Source of the DNA: an uncultured bacterium | GTDB taxonomy: Bacteria; Bacteroidota; Rhodothermia; Rhodothermales; UBA10348 | Direction: 5' to 3' | DNA length: 64,000 bases | Assembly (NCBI GenBank): GCA_938018055.1 | Contig: CALIKL010000018.1 | Span: forward strand, 1-64,000 | Made by a program: the position numbers and the translations under genes | Shown here: positions 18,800 through 27,433 of the stretch, in pieces | How the letters are laid out: the number at the start of each line of letters is the position of its first letter | Position numbering within the stretch: position 1 is the stretch's first letter | Notes under the pieces: generated by a model | Told to the model about the DNA's origin: nothing | Seen by the model: only the letters and a program-made list of their open reading frames with translations | Databases searched by the model: none

Positions 18800-20446
18800 A
18801 TGTCAGAGAAAAAACCTTCAATGCAGCTTCATTCAGCCCGCAACAGGCTGGTGCAGCTCATGATCCAACGTCCATCCAACGTCAAGAACGACATCTTGTC
18901 GGGATTGACGGTCTCACTGGCGCTGGTACCGGAGGCTATTGCTTTTGCTTTTGTCGCGGGTGTGGATCCCAAGGTTGGCCTGTATGCGGCCTTCATGATG
19001 GGACTGATTACCGCCGTGCTGGGAGGCCGGCCTGGTATGATATCGGGGGCCACTGGTGCCGTTGCTGTCATTTTTGCTCCTTTGGTTGCCAAGATTGTGG
19101 AGCAGGGCCGGACTGCTGGGCTGTCTGCGGACGTCATCCTTCAACAGTCACTGGGCTACCTGTTTGCTGCTGTCATTCTGATGGGCCTCATCCAAGTAAC
19201 CTTCGGCATCTTACGCCTGGGCAAATTTATTCGACTCGTTCCTCACCCCGTGATGCTGGGATTTGTAAATGGGCTGGCCATCATCATCTTCAAGGCTCAG
19301 TTTGATCAGTTCAAGGTAGGAGGGGAGCTCTTGGCATCAGGTCCGCTGCTCGTGATGGTTGGCTTGATCCTGCTCACCATGGGAATCTCGATCTACCTAC
19401 CCAAAGTGACTAAAGCCATTCCTGCAACCCTTGCCGGCATCGTGGTGGTCTCGGCATTGGGAGCGCTGATCAATCATTCGAATCCGGGACTGGTGCGCAC
19501 TGTGCTTGATTTCGTTCAGGATACAGACGCCAGCATCACCACGATTGCAGCTGGCCTTCCCGTGTTTCGACTTCCGGAGTTCCCGTTTTCCCTTGAAGCC
19601 TTCAACGTCATCCTGCCCTACGCCGTACTGGCCGCCGCTGTAGGACTTATTGAGTCACTGATGACACTGACGCTGGTTGACGAGCTGACCGAGACACGCG
19701 GAAGGGGTAACAAGGAGTGCATCGGGCAGGGCGTTGCTAACATTGTAAACGGCTTCTTTGGTGGTATGGGCGGATGTGCCATGATCGGGCAAAGCATGAT
19801 CAACATTCGTGGTGGTGGTAGGGGGCGCCTTTCAGGAACTACGGCTGCCTTGGCCCTGCTCGCCTTCATCCTGTTTGGTGCCAGTATGATCGAGCAGATT
19901 CCCCTTGCCGCCCTTGTTGGCGTCATGTTCATGGTGGTTATCGGTACGTTTGAATGGTCAAGCCTGAGGCTTTTCGGTCGGATACCCCTATCGGATGTCC
20001 TGGTCATTGTCATCGTATCGGTCGTAACCGTACTGGCGGATCTGGCTATCGCTGTCCTGGTCGGAATTGTGGTGTCGGCTCTCGTATTTGCTTGGGAGCA
20101 CGGGAAGGTGATGCATGCGGAAAGGAAGACCCGAGATGGCAGGACACACTATCATCTGGAAGGCCCTTTGTTTTTTGGGTCGGTTTCCTCGTTCAAGAAT
20201 CTATTCCGATTCAAGAAGGACAAGGAGCATGTTATCATCGACTTCGCGGATTCCCGAGTGTGGGATCACTCCGGTATTGAGGCATTACAGAATATCACAG
20301 AGCGCTACAATCAATACGGTAAGAAGCTGCACCTGCTGAACCTCAGTAAAGAATGTCAGGCGTTGTTGGGACGCGCTGAAAACATAGTGGAGCTGAGTGT
20401 GATAGAGGATCTCGAATGGCACATTGCTGACGATGCGCTTGACTGA
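18800..20446 (+). CDS. SulP family inorganic anion transporter with STAS domain
   Basis: DILSGLTVSLALVPEAIAFAFVAGVDPKVGLYAAF; GCAMIGQSMINIRGGGRGRLSG; C-terminal STAS (VIIDFADSRVWDHSGIEAL). Track start at 18731 lies inside the terminator, so ATG 18800 preferred. Confidence 0.93.
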   Translation: MSEKKPSMQLHSARNRLVQLMIQRPSNVKNDILSGLTVSLALVPEAIAFAFVAGVDPKVGLYAAFMMGLITAVLGGRPGMISGATGAVAVIFAPLVAKIVEQGRTAGLSADVILQQSLGYLFAAVILMGLIQVTFGILRLGKFIRLVPHPVMLGFVNGLAIIIFKAQFDQFKVGGELLASGPLLVMVGLILLTMGISIYLPKVTKAIPATLAGIVVVSALGALINHSNPGLVRTVLDFVQDTDASITTIAAGLPVFRLPEFPFSLEAFNVILPYAVLAAAVGLIESLMTLTLVDELTETRGRGNKECIGQGVANIVNGFFGGMGGCAMIGQSMINIRGGGRGRLSGTTAALALLAFILFGASMIEQIPLAALVGVMFMVVIGTFEWSSLRLFGRIPLSDVLVIVIVSVVTVLADLAIAVLVGIVVSALVFAWEHGKVMHAERKTRDGRTHYHLEGPLFFGSVSSFKNLFRFKKDKEHVIIDFADSRVWDHSGIEALQNITERYNQYGKKLHLLNLSKECQALLGRAENIVELSVIEDLEWHIADDALD

Positions 20447-20518
20447 TCTGCGTTCTTGATGACGATATGATGGACTCGACTATATTGGCGCATCCCTGGC
20501 CATCGAGAATTAGTCGCC

Positions 20519-21013
20519 ATGCGTTTCAAGATCTTCTTCGCTCTCTTTGTCTTTTTGCCATTCCTTGGTCCAGTTGTGCAGGCCCAGGACCTCACATTGG
20601 CATCGGTTCCAGAGCTTGATGCACTGGTAGACTTTGAAAAGGACGCAAGTGACTTCCGTGGCGTCGTTCTACGCTATCGCGAGGATCGAAGTGCGCTCCT
20701 TCGTCGGTACGACATGGCCGGATCCCTCGCCACGGTTGAGCGCATGCATCTGTTCACGTTTTGGAATTACGTGCCACCTTTTGTGGCTCATGCTTTCGGT
20801 ACCCTCGTAGGTGCATTTCTTGCTGTCAAGCTCGCTGCCAGCCACCACGGGAAGATTGCCTTCGGCATAGGTGTGTTTTTCTTGTTTGGAGGTATGGTTG
20901 CTGCAAGCATGATTGGCAGCTCGAAGATCTTTATCTCGGTGGACCTGGTCTTTGCGTACATCCCAATGGCTATTCTCGGCCAGCGGTTCGCCGGTGGTGC
21001 AAAATCAAAATGA
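20519..21013 (+). CDS. Hypothetical membrane protein with signal peptide
   Basis: N-terminal signal then two or more TM stretches (GTLVGAFLAVKLAA, IAFGIGVFFLFGGMVAASMIG); ATGA overlap with sulfatase start. Confidence 0.65.
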   Translation: MRFKIFFALFVFLPFLGPVVQAQDLTLASVPELDALVDFEKDASDFRGVVLRYREDRSALLRRYDMAGSLATVERMHLFTFWNYVPPFVAHAFGTLVGAFLAVKLAASHHGKIAFGIGVFFLFGGMVAASMIGSSKIFISVDLVFAYIPMAILGQRFAGGAKSK

Positions 21014-22554
21014 CTAGATATCCGAACGTCATGCGACGACTTTCTGAGATCCTACTGCTCTTGTTGGTCATCTTCGGTGCGCGTTGCGCTTCTGAGTCGA
21101 AGGCTACGCTCGATCATCCCAATGTCCTGTTTATTTCGCTGGATGACATGAACGATTGGGTGGAACCACTGACCGGTCATCCACAAGCGCTCACGCCGCA
21201 GCTGGACCGATTTGCGCAGACAGGAGTCACCTTTGCCCGCAATTATGCTCCGAGTCCAGGGTGTAATCCGTCCCGTTCCGCAGTACTTACCGGGTTGCAT
21301 CCTGTTACGTCGGGGATGTACTCGAATTATCAGGATTGGCGTGAGGTGCCCGCGCTTCAGCAGGTCCAGACCATTGGTCAGCATTTTCGGGAGAGCGGTT
21401 ATTTCACGGCGGGTGCAGGGAAGATCTTCCACTACAGCCAAGTGGATACCATGGGTTGGGATGATTACTACCCGAGTATCACCGATCCAATGCCGCAGGA
21501 ATTCCTGTTCGAGGATCGACCGGTAAACATGGACGCCTTTCCGTTCATGTACAACATGTTCGACTGGGCACCATTGGAGTTGTCAGACGAGGAAACAGCC
21601 GATTACCGCACCGTGGAGTACATCTCGAGCCAGTTGGAGCGCGAGCACGATATGCCGTTCTTTCTCGCAGCAGGCATCTATCGCCCTCACTTGCCCTGGT
21701 ATGTACCCCAGGAGTATTTCGACCGCTTTCCGCTGGAGACCATTCAGAAGCCGAGATTGCTCGAGAATGATGTCGATGATCTCGGTCCCGTGGCCTTGGA
21801 GTTGATTGAGCGCGGAGGCAACTACCATGAACACGTTGTCGAGGCTGGAGAATGGGAAAAGGCCATCCAGGGCTACCTGGCGTCAATTGCCTATGCCGAC
21901 GCCATGGTGGGGCGGTTGCTGGATGCACTGGAGTCGAGTCCGCATTCCGAAAATACGATCGTTGTGATATGGTCAGACCACGGTTGGCAGTTGGGCGAAA
22001 AAGAACACTGGCGCAAGTTTGCCCTCTGGGAGAATGTGATCCGGACGGTCTTGATGATGCGCGTACCGGAAGGTGTCACAGTGCTGAAGGGAGGATCAGC
22101 TCAAGGCGTGAGAACGACCAACGTGACGAGCTTGCTTGATATCTATCCTACATTGGCAGCTTTGTGTAATCTGACGGAACGTGATGATTTTGACGGTGAG
22201 TCGCTCGTCTACATGCTGGGAAATCCGCTGGAGCCCAAGCCGCGTCCCGTGATCACCACGTACGATTGGGGCAGCTACTCCATCCGATACGAGGACTGGC
22301 ACTACATTCGCTACATCGACGGATCGGAGGAGCTCTACGATTTGCAGGATGACCCGGAAGAGTGGCACAATCGGGCAGGCGATGCCACATACGCAGAAAA
22401 GAAGGCGATGCTGGCCAGTTACATCCCCGCTGAACCCATCGATCTGCCCGAGGAATCACTTATTCCACTCATGGAGCATCACGTGCCTCCTTATCGCTCT
22501 TCTGAATATTTCTTCAGCGATGAGCGCGCGCAGTGGATGAAGCGTTTCGATTGA
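21010..22554 (+). CDS. Sulfatase (iduronate-2-sulfatase-like), lipoprotein
   Basis: NVLFISLDDMNDWVEPL, CNPSRSAVLTG (C-x-P-S-R formylglycine motif), WSDHGWQLGEKEHWRKFALWE. Confidence 0.93.
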   Translation: MTRYPNVMRRLSEILLLLLVIFGARCASESKATLDHPNVLFISLDDMNDWVEPLTGHPQALTPQLDRFAQTGVTFARNYAPSPGCNPSRSAVLTGLHPVTSGMYSNYQDWREVPALQQVQTIGQHFRESGYFTAGAGKIFHYSQVDTMGWDDYYPSITDPMPQEFLFEDRPVNMDAFPFMYNMFDWAPLELSDEETADYRTVEYISSQLEREHDMPFFLAAGIYRPHLPWYVPQEYFDRFPLETIQKPRLLENDVDDLGPVALELIERGGNYHEHVVEAGEWEKAIQGYLASIAYADAMVGRLLDALESSPHSENTIVVIWSDHGWQLGEKEHWRKFALWENVIRTVLMMRVPEGVTVLKGGSAQGVRTTNVTSLLDIYPTLAALCNLTERDDFDGESLVYMLGNPLEPKPRPVITTYDWGSYSIRYEDWHYIRYIDGSEELYDLQDDPEEWHNRAGDATYAEKKAMLASYIPAEPIDLPEESLIPLMEHHVPPYRSSEYFFSDERAQWMKRFD

Positions 22555-22642
22555 GAATTCTTAATGTGGATAACTGCCGCGGGGTTGATATGGGCTTGAA
22601 CTCAGGAATTACGATCTTGACATACGCATTCCCTATCTGCTC

Positions 22643-23074
22643 GTGAACCTGATCCGACGATTCCACCCTGAGGACACGGAGGCCGTAATTGCCGTGTGGC
22701 TCGACGCCAGCCAGGTAGCTACGCCCTTCCTGTCGTCCGATTTCCTTGGCAAAACCCGAAAGCAAATCCGCGAAGTGTGGCTTCCCACGGCGGAAACCTG
22801 GGTATACGACGATGGGAATGGCGTAGAGGGTTTCATTGCTCTGATTGGCAATGAAGTAGGGGGGCTGTTTGTCAACCCGTCTGCGCAAGGTCGAGGCATA
22901 GGCCGCGCGCTCATGGACTGGGCAAGTCTACAGCACGAACCGCTCCTGACGGAGGTGTTTGCTGACAACAGGATTGGCCTGCGCTTCTATGAGCGGTACG
23001 GATTCCGTGAAACGAATCGCTACTTCCACAAGCCCACCGAACAGATCATGATCCGCATGATCTGCATGGGGTGA
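22643..23074 (+). CDS. GNAT family N-acetyltransferase
   Basis: GLFVNPSAQGRGIGRALMDWA acetyl-CoA site; FYERYGFRETNRY. Confidence 0.85.
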   Translation: MNLIRRFHPEDTEAVIAVWLDASQVATPFLSSDFLGKTRKQIREVWLPTAETWVYDDGNGVEGFIALIGNEVGGLFVNPSAQGRGIGRALMDWASLQHEPLLTEVFADNRIGLRFYERYGFRETNRYFHKPTEQIMIRMICMG

Positions 23075-23132
23075 TCAACAGACCTGCTTGTGAAACCCCT
23101 CGCCTCGACTTCCATCTATCCGTTGTGACACC

Positions 23133-25802
23133 ATGCTCGTCTCCCGGAAACTGTTCTTGCTCCTCTTCCTTCCGTTTTTCGCCTGTCAGGAAGCTGTTCC
23201 TCCTCCGGGAACGTTCATCCTTGCCGAATCGGACCTCCCGGCCTACGAGAGCAACCTCGATCATGCTGCGCTCATGTCTGAGTGGAACGAAGAGTTCTAC
23301 CACAAGGGTATGGTCATTTATCGAGAGGCCTGTTTTGCATGTCACGGAGATCGGGAACAGCCAGGATCCATCCCCTCTTCGCGGAAATTCTGGTCCGAAG
23401 CTTTTCTGAACGGTGCGGACCCGCATTCACAGTATGAGACCCTTACGCGGGGCTATGGACTGATGCCGCCCCAGGTCAGGCTCACTCCACGCGAGAAGTA
23501 TGAAGTCATCCACTTCATCCGGGAGGAATTCGTCAAGGACGACAATCCAGATCAGTACTTCGAGGTCACTGACGATTGGCTGGCCTCATTGCCTGCAGGA
23601 GACACTCTAGGGCCGGACCCAAAGCCCTATAGACCGTGGGCGGAGATGAATTATGGTGATTTCCTCATGCGCACGTACGAGCTGGCCAATACAGACGCTC
23701 CGCCCCGCGGGATATCAGGCGGACGCAGCCCACTGCCCAACGAGGACTTCAGCGACGTGAACTTCGCCTATAAGGGCATCGCCATCCGGTTGGACGAAGG
23801 TGAGGGAGGTGTAGCAGCCGGCAATACTTTCGTGCTCTTCGATCACGACGTGATGCGCCTGACGGGATTCTGGACCGGTGATGGGTTCATCGATTACGAG
23901 GACATCCTCCTGAATGATCGCCACAACATCTTTCCGCGTACCGTAGGTCAGATAGAGTTCGAGAATCCTGTAGCTCCGGGTTGGGCCAATCCAGCAACCG
24001 GGACCTACGAAGATCCGCGATTCACAGCCGTCGACGGCCGGCAGTTCGGGCCCCTCCCTCGCGAATGGTCCCACTACAAAGGCCTGTATCATTATGGAGA
24101 CCGCGTGGTCATGTCCTACACGGTTGCTGATGCGAACGTCCTAGAGACCTATGACCTGGAAGGAGAGGGCATTGTGAGCCGTACGTTGAACGTCGGATCG
24201 TCCAGCGCGGCCCTCAGGTTGCGATTGGCACCTGAAAGCACGCAGGTTTCCGTATCCGACAACGTCGAAGTGACAGTGGAGCGCGGATTCCACGAGGCAC
24301 TGATCCCTGCGGGTTCGCCCGTTCGTTTCAAAGTATTGATGTCTGCGAATTCCTCCGCAGTGTTGGAAACGCCTTCAACAGGCGAAGACCTGACCAGATA
24401 TACCAAAGGTGGGCCAGCCCACTGGCCTGATGTCCTGACAACACCGGTGATCCCGGGAGACTCCAAACCGGCCTATGCGGTTGACGTGATCAGCTTGCCC
24501 ATGGATAACCCCTGGAACAGTCGCATGAGGCCGACCGGGATCGATTTCCTTGAAGGTGGCGACGAAGCCGTGGTGTCCACGATAGATGGCGAAGTTTGGC
24601 GGATCGAAGGAATCAACAAGTCCAAGGGCGTATTGCGCTGGCACCGTATTGCAACAGGCCTATTCCAGCCGCTGGGTATCAAGGTGGTCGACGGAGATAT
24701 TTATGTAGGGTGCCGTGATCAGATCGTCGTCCTGCGTGATTTGAATGGAGATGGTGAAACGGACTTCTATGAGAGCTTCAACAGTGATCACCAGGTCACG
24801 GAGCACTTCCATGAGTTCGCGATGGGGCTCCAAACGGATGATGAAGGAAATTTCTACTACGCAAAGAGCGCCCGGCACGCGAGGACGGCACTCGTTCCGC
24901 AGCATGGAACGCTGATTCGAGTCAGCCCGGATGGGGAGACGTCAGACATCATCGCGACGGGATTCAGGGCTGCCAATGGTGTTGCCATCAATCCGGACGG
25001 CACGTTCATTGTCACCGATCAGGAAGGCCATTGGAATCCGATGAATCGGGTCAACTGGGTCGAAGAAGGGGGGTTCTACGGGAATATGTACGGATACGGC
25101 GCCCCGGCCGACTCCTCAGATGAGGCCATGATTCAACCACTGGTATGGATTGATCAGCGTGTGGATCGCTCGCCCGCAGAATTGGTCTGGGCTGACAGTG
25201 ACCGATGGGGTCCCTTGAGTGGCGAATTACTCAGTCTATCCTATGGATATGGCCAGGTTTTCCTGGTGCTGCCCCAGATGACGGACAATGTTCGGCAGGG
25301 TGGGGTGGTACGATTGCCGATTGCAGAATTCCCGACGGGTATCATTCGAGGACGCATGAATCCCGAAGACGGACAGTTGTATGTCCTCGGTATGTCGGCG
25401 TGGGCAACCAACCAGATGATCCAGGTCGGTGGGATCTATCGAATCCGCTATACCGGCAATGACCTTAATCTTCCTGTGTCCATGCGTGCATTGGACTCAG
25501 GCATGGAGTTGACGTTTGCTGAGCCGCTCGACGAGGACGCAGCGATGAATAGCAACAGCTACGTCATCTCGACCTGGCAGCTTGAGCGGACCCGCAATTA
25601 TGGATCGCGGCGACTCGATACCAAGACCCTCGACGTCGACGACATCACGCTCTCCTCCGACGGGAGAACGGTCCATCTGGACATACCGGATATCGAGCCG
25701 ACGTGGATCATGCAGATCGACTACAATCTGTCTGCCCGGAATGGGACGAAATTCAGTGGATCGATCCAGAATACCATCTACGATCTAGAGGCTTCCGACT
25801 GA
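23133..25802 (+). CDS. Cytochrome c / DUF6797-like lipoprotein with beta-propeller
   Basis: Lipobox LPFFAC; haem motif CFACH; NHL/PQQ-like propeller (GVAINPDGTFIVTDQEGHWNPMNRVNWVEEGGFYGNMYGY). Confidence 0.8.
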   Translation: MLVSRKLFLLLFLPFFACQEAVPPPGTFILAESDLPAYESNLDHAALMSEWNEEFYHKGMVIYREACFACHGDREQPGSIPSSRKFWSEAFLNGADPHSQYETLTRGYGLMPPQVRLTPREKYEVIHFIREEFVKDDNPDQYFEVTDDWLASLPAGDTLGPDPKPYRPWAEMNYGDFLMRTYELANTDAPPRGISGGRSPLPNEDFSDVNFAYKGIAIRLDEGEGGVAAGNTFVLFDHDVMRLTGFWTGDGFIDYEDILLNDRHNIFPRTVGQIEFENPVAPGWANPATGTYEDPRFTAVDGRQFGPLPREWSHYKGLYHYGDRVVMSYTVADANVLETYDLEGEGIVSRTLNVGSSSAALRLRLAPESTQVSVSDNVEVTVERGFHEALIPAGSPVRFKVLMSANSSAVLETPSTGEDLTRYTKGGPAHWPDVLTTPVIPGDSKPAYAVDVISLPMDNPWNSRMRPTGIDFLEGGDEAVVSTIDGEVWRIEGINKSKGVLRWHRIATGLFQPLGIKVVDGDIYVGCRDQIVVLRDLNGDGETDFYESFNSDHQVTEHFHEFAMGLQTDDEGNFYYAKSARHARTALVPQHGTLIRVSPDGETSDIIATGFRAANGVAINPDGTFIVTDQEGHWNPMNRVNWVEEGGFYGNMYGYGAPADSSDEAMIQPLVWIDQRVDRSPAELVWADSDRWGPLSGELLSLSYGYGQVFLVLPQMTDNVRQGGVVRLPIAEFPTGIIRGRMNPEDGQLYVLGMSAWATNQMIQVGGIYRIRYTGNDLNLPVSMRALDSGMELTFAEPLDEDAAMNSNSYVISTWQLERTRNYGSRRLDTKTLDVDDITLSSDGRTVHLDIPDIEPTWIMQIDYNLSARNGTKFSGSIQNTIYDLEASD

Positions 25803-25920
25803 TTGCTGGCCCACGTACCGAATCCCAATCAAAGGTTCACGGAACCCGAGGAACTGGCCTTCTGTGGGCCCGATAGAAGGCGCGCACCGACCTTTCGAAC
25901 ACCCCAATTTAACCCGCATC

Positions 25921-27375
25921 ATGAGTGCCACCGCAGAAAGATCACCAGTAACCGTTGCATATGGAGATGGAATCGGACCCGAAATCATGGAGTCCGTCAT
26001 CCGCATTCTCGACGCTGCGGGCGCACCACTCGACTATCAGGTCGTAGAGATTGGGGAGAAGGCCTACCTGTCCGGTAACACGTCGGGAATTCCTGCAGAA
26101 GCTTGGGACACCATCCGTCGCAACAAAGCTTTTCTGAAAGCGCCGATCACGACGCCTCAGGGCGGTGGCTACAAAAGTTTGAATGTGACGATCCGCAAGT
26201 CGCTGGGTCTCTTCGCAAATGTACGCCCGACGAAGTCCTACGCGCCCTATGTCAATTCGCCGCATACGGGGATGGACATGGTAATCGTTCGCGAGAATGA
26301 GGAAGACCTTTACGCCGGTATCGAGCATCAGCAGACCGCTGAAGTCACACAAGTGTTGAAGCTCATTACGCGTCCCGGTAGCGAGCGTATCGTCCGCTAC
26401 GCATTCGAGTACGCCGTGGCCCATGGTCGTCAGATGGTCACGTGCATGTCGAAAGACAACATCATGAAGCACACTGACGGTCTCTTTCACAAGGTGTTTG
26501 ACGAGATCGCCAAGGAATACCCGAACATCGAGAGCAACCACCAAATCATCGATATCGGTTCGGCTCGCGTGGCCGCCATGCCGGAAACGTTCGATGTAAT
26601 CGTCACGCTGAACCTATATGGCGATATCATCTCCGATATCGCCGCCCAGGTGGCGGGGTCGGTGGGACTGGCTGGATCGGCCAACATTGGCTCCACGGTT
26701 TCCATGTTCGAAGCAGTCCACGGGTCAGCCCCGGATATTGCGGGCAAAGACGTTGCCAACCCTTCAGGTCTCCTGAATGGCGCCGTTCAGATGCTGGTGC
26801 ACCTCGGATTAGCCGAACAGGCCGAGAAGATCAACAACGCCTGGCTGGTCACTCTTGAGGACGGGATCCACACCGCAGACGTTTATCGACCGGGTTTGAG
26901 TGAGCGAGAAGTAGGGACGAAGGCGTTCACAGACGCCATTATCCAGCGCTTGGGTCAGACGCCACGTCGCCTTGCAGCTGCTCATTTCCAGTCTTCGGAA
27001 ATCAACGTACCGCCGGTTCGTAATACTCCTCCGAAGAAAGAACTCGAAGGTATCGACGTATTCCTGGACTGGGCCGACGGGGATCGTCACCCTGACCGTC
27101 TGGGCGCTGTCCTGAAAGGTGCATGTCCAGAAGGTTGGAAGTTGAAGATGATCACCAATCGTGGCGTCAAGGTATACCCAGACGGCCTTCCTGAGACGTT
27201 CTGGACGGATCACTGGCGCTGCCGCTTTATCTCACCTGATGGTTCTACACTGGCATACTCGGATGTTCTTCGGCTCCTGACAGCACTCTACGGTGCCTCC
27301 TGTGACGTCATCAAGACGGAAAACCTGTACACGTTTGATGGTGAGCGCGGCTATTCCCTGGGTCAAGGAGAATAA
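25921..27375 (+). CDS. icd: NADP-dependent isocitrate dehydrogenase with C-terminal extension
   Basis: PVTVAYGDGIGPEIMES, NLYGDIISDIAAQVAGSVGLAGSANIG, EAVHGSAPDIAGKDVANPSG; extra ~130 aa C-terminal domain. Confidence 0.92.
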   Translation: MSATAERSPVTVAYGDGIGPEIMESVIRILDAAGAPLDYQVVEIGEKAYLSGNTSGIPAEAWDTIRRNKAFLKAPITTPQGGGYKSLNVTIRKSLGLFANVRPTKSYAPYVNSPHTGMDMVIVRENEEDLYAGIEHQQTAEVTQVLKLITRPGSERIVRYAFEYAVAHGRQMVTCMSKDNIMKHTDGLFHKVFDEIAKEYPNIESNHQIIDIGSARVAAMPETFDVIVTLNLYGDIISDIAAQVAGSVGLAGSANIGSTVSMFEAVHGSAPDIAGKDVANPSGLLNGAVQMLVHLGLAEQAEKINNAWLVTLEDGIHTADVYRPGLSEREVGTKAFTDAIIQRLGQTPRRLAAAHFQSSEINVPPVRNTPPKKELEGIDVFLDWADGDRHPDRLGAVLKGACPEGWKLKMITNRGVKVYPDGLPETFWTDHWRCRFISPDGSTLAYSDVLRLLTALYGASCDVIKTENLYTFDGERGYSLGQGE

Positions 27376-27433
27376 GCTTGGCCTGCGGAGATTCCAGGTT
27401 TAAGACAAAAAGGTGTCCCGTATCTTCCGAAGC

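Noticed and set aside
25942-26544. 200-aa minus-strand ORF
   Set aside because: Antisense to isocitrate dehydrogenase; no motif.
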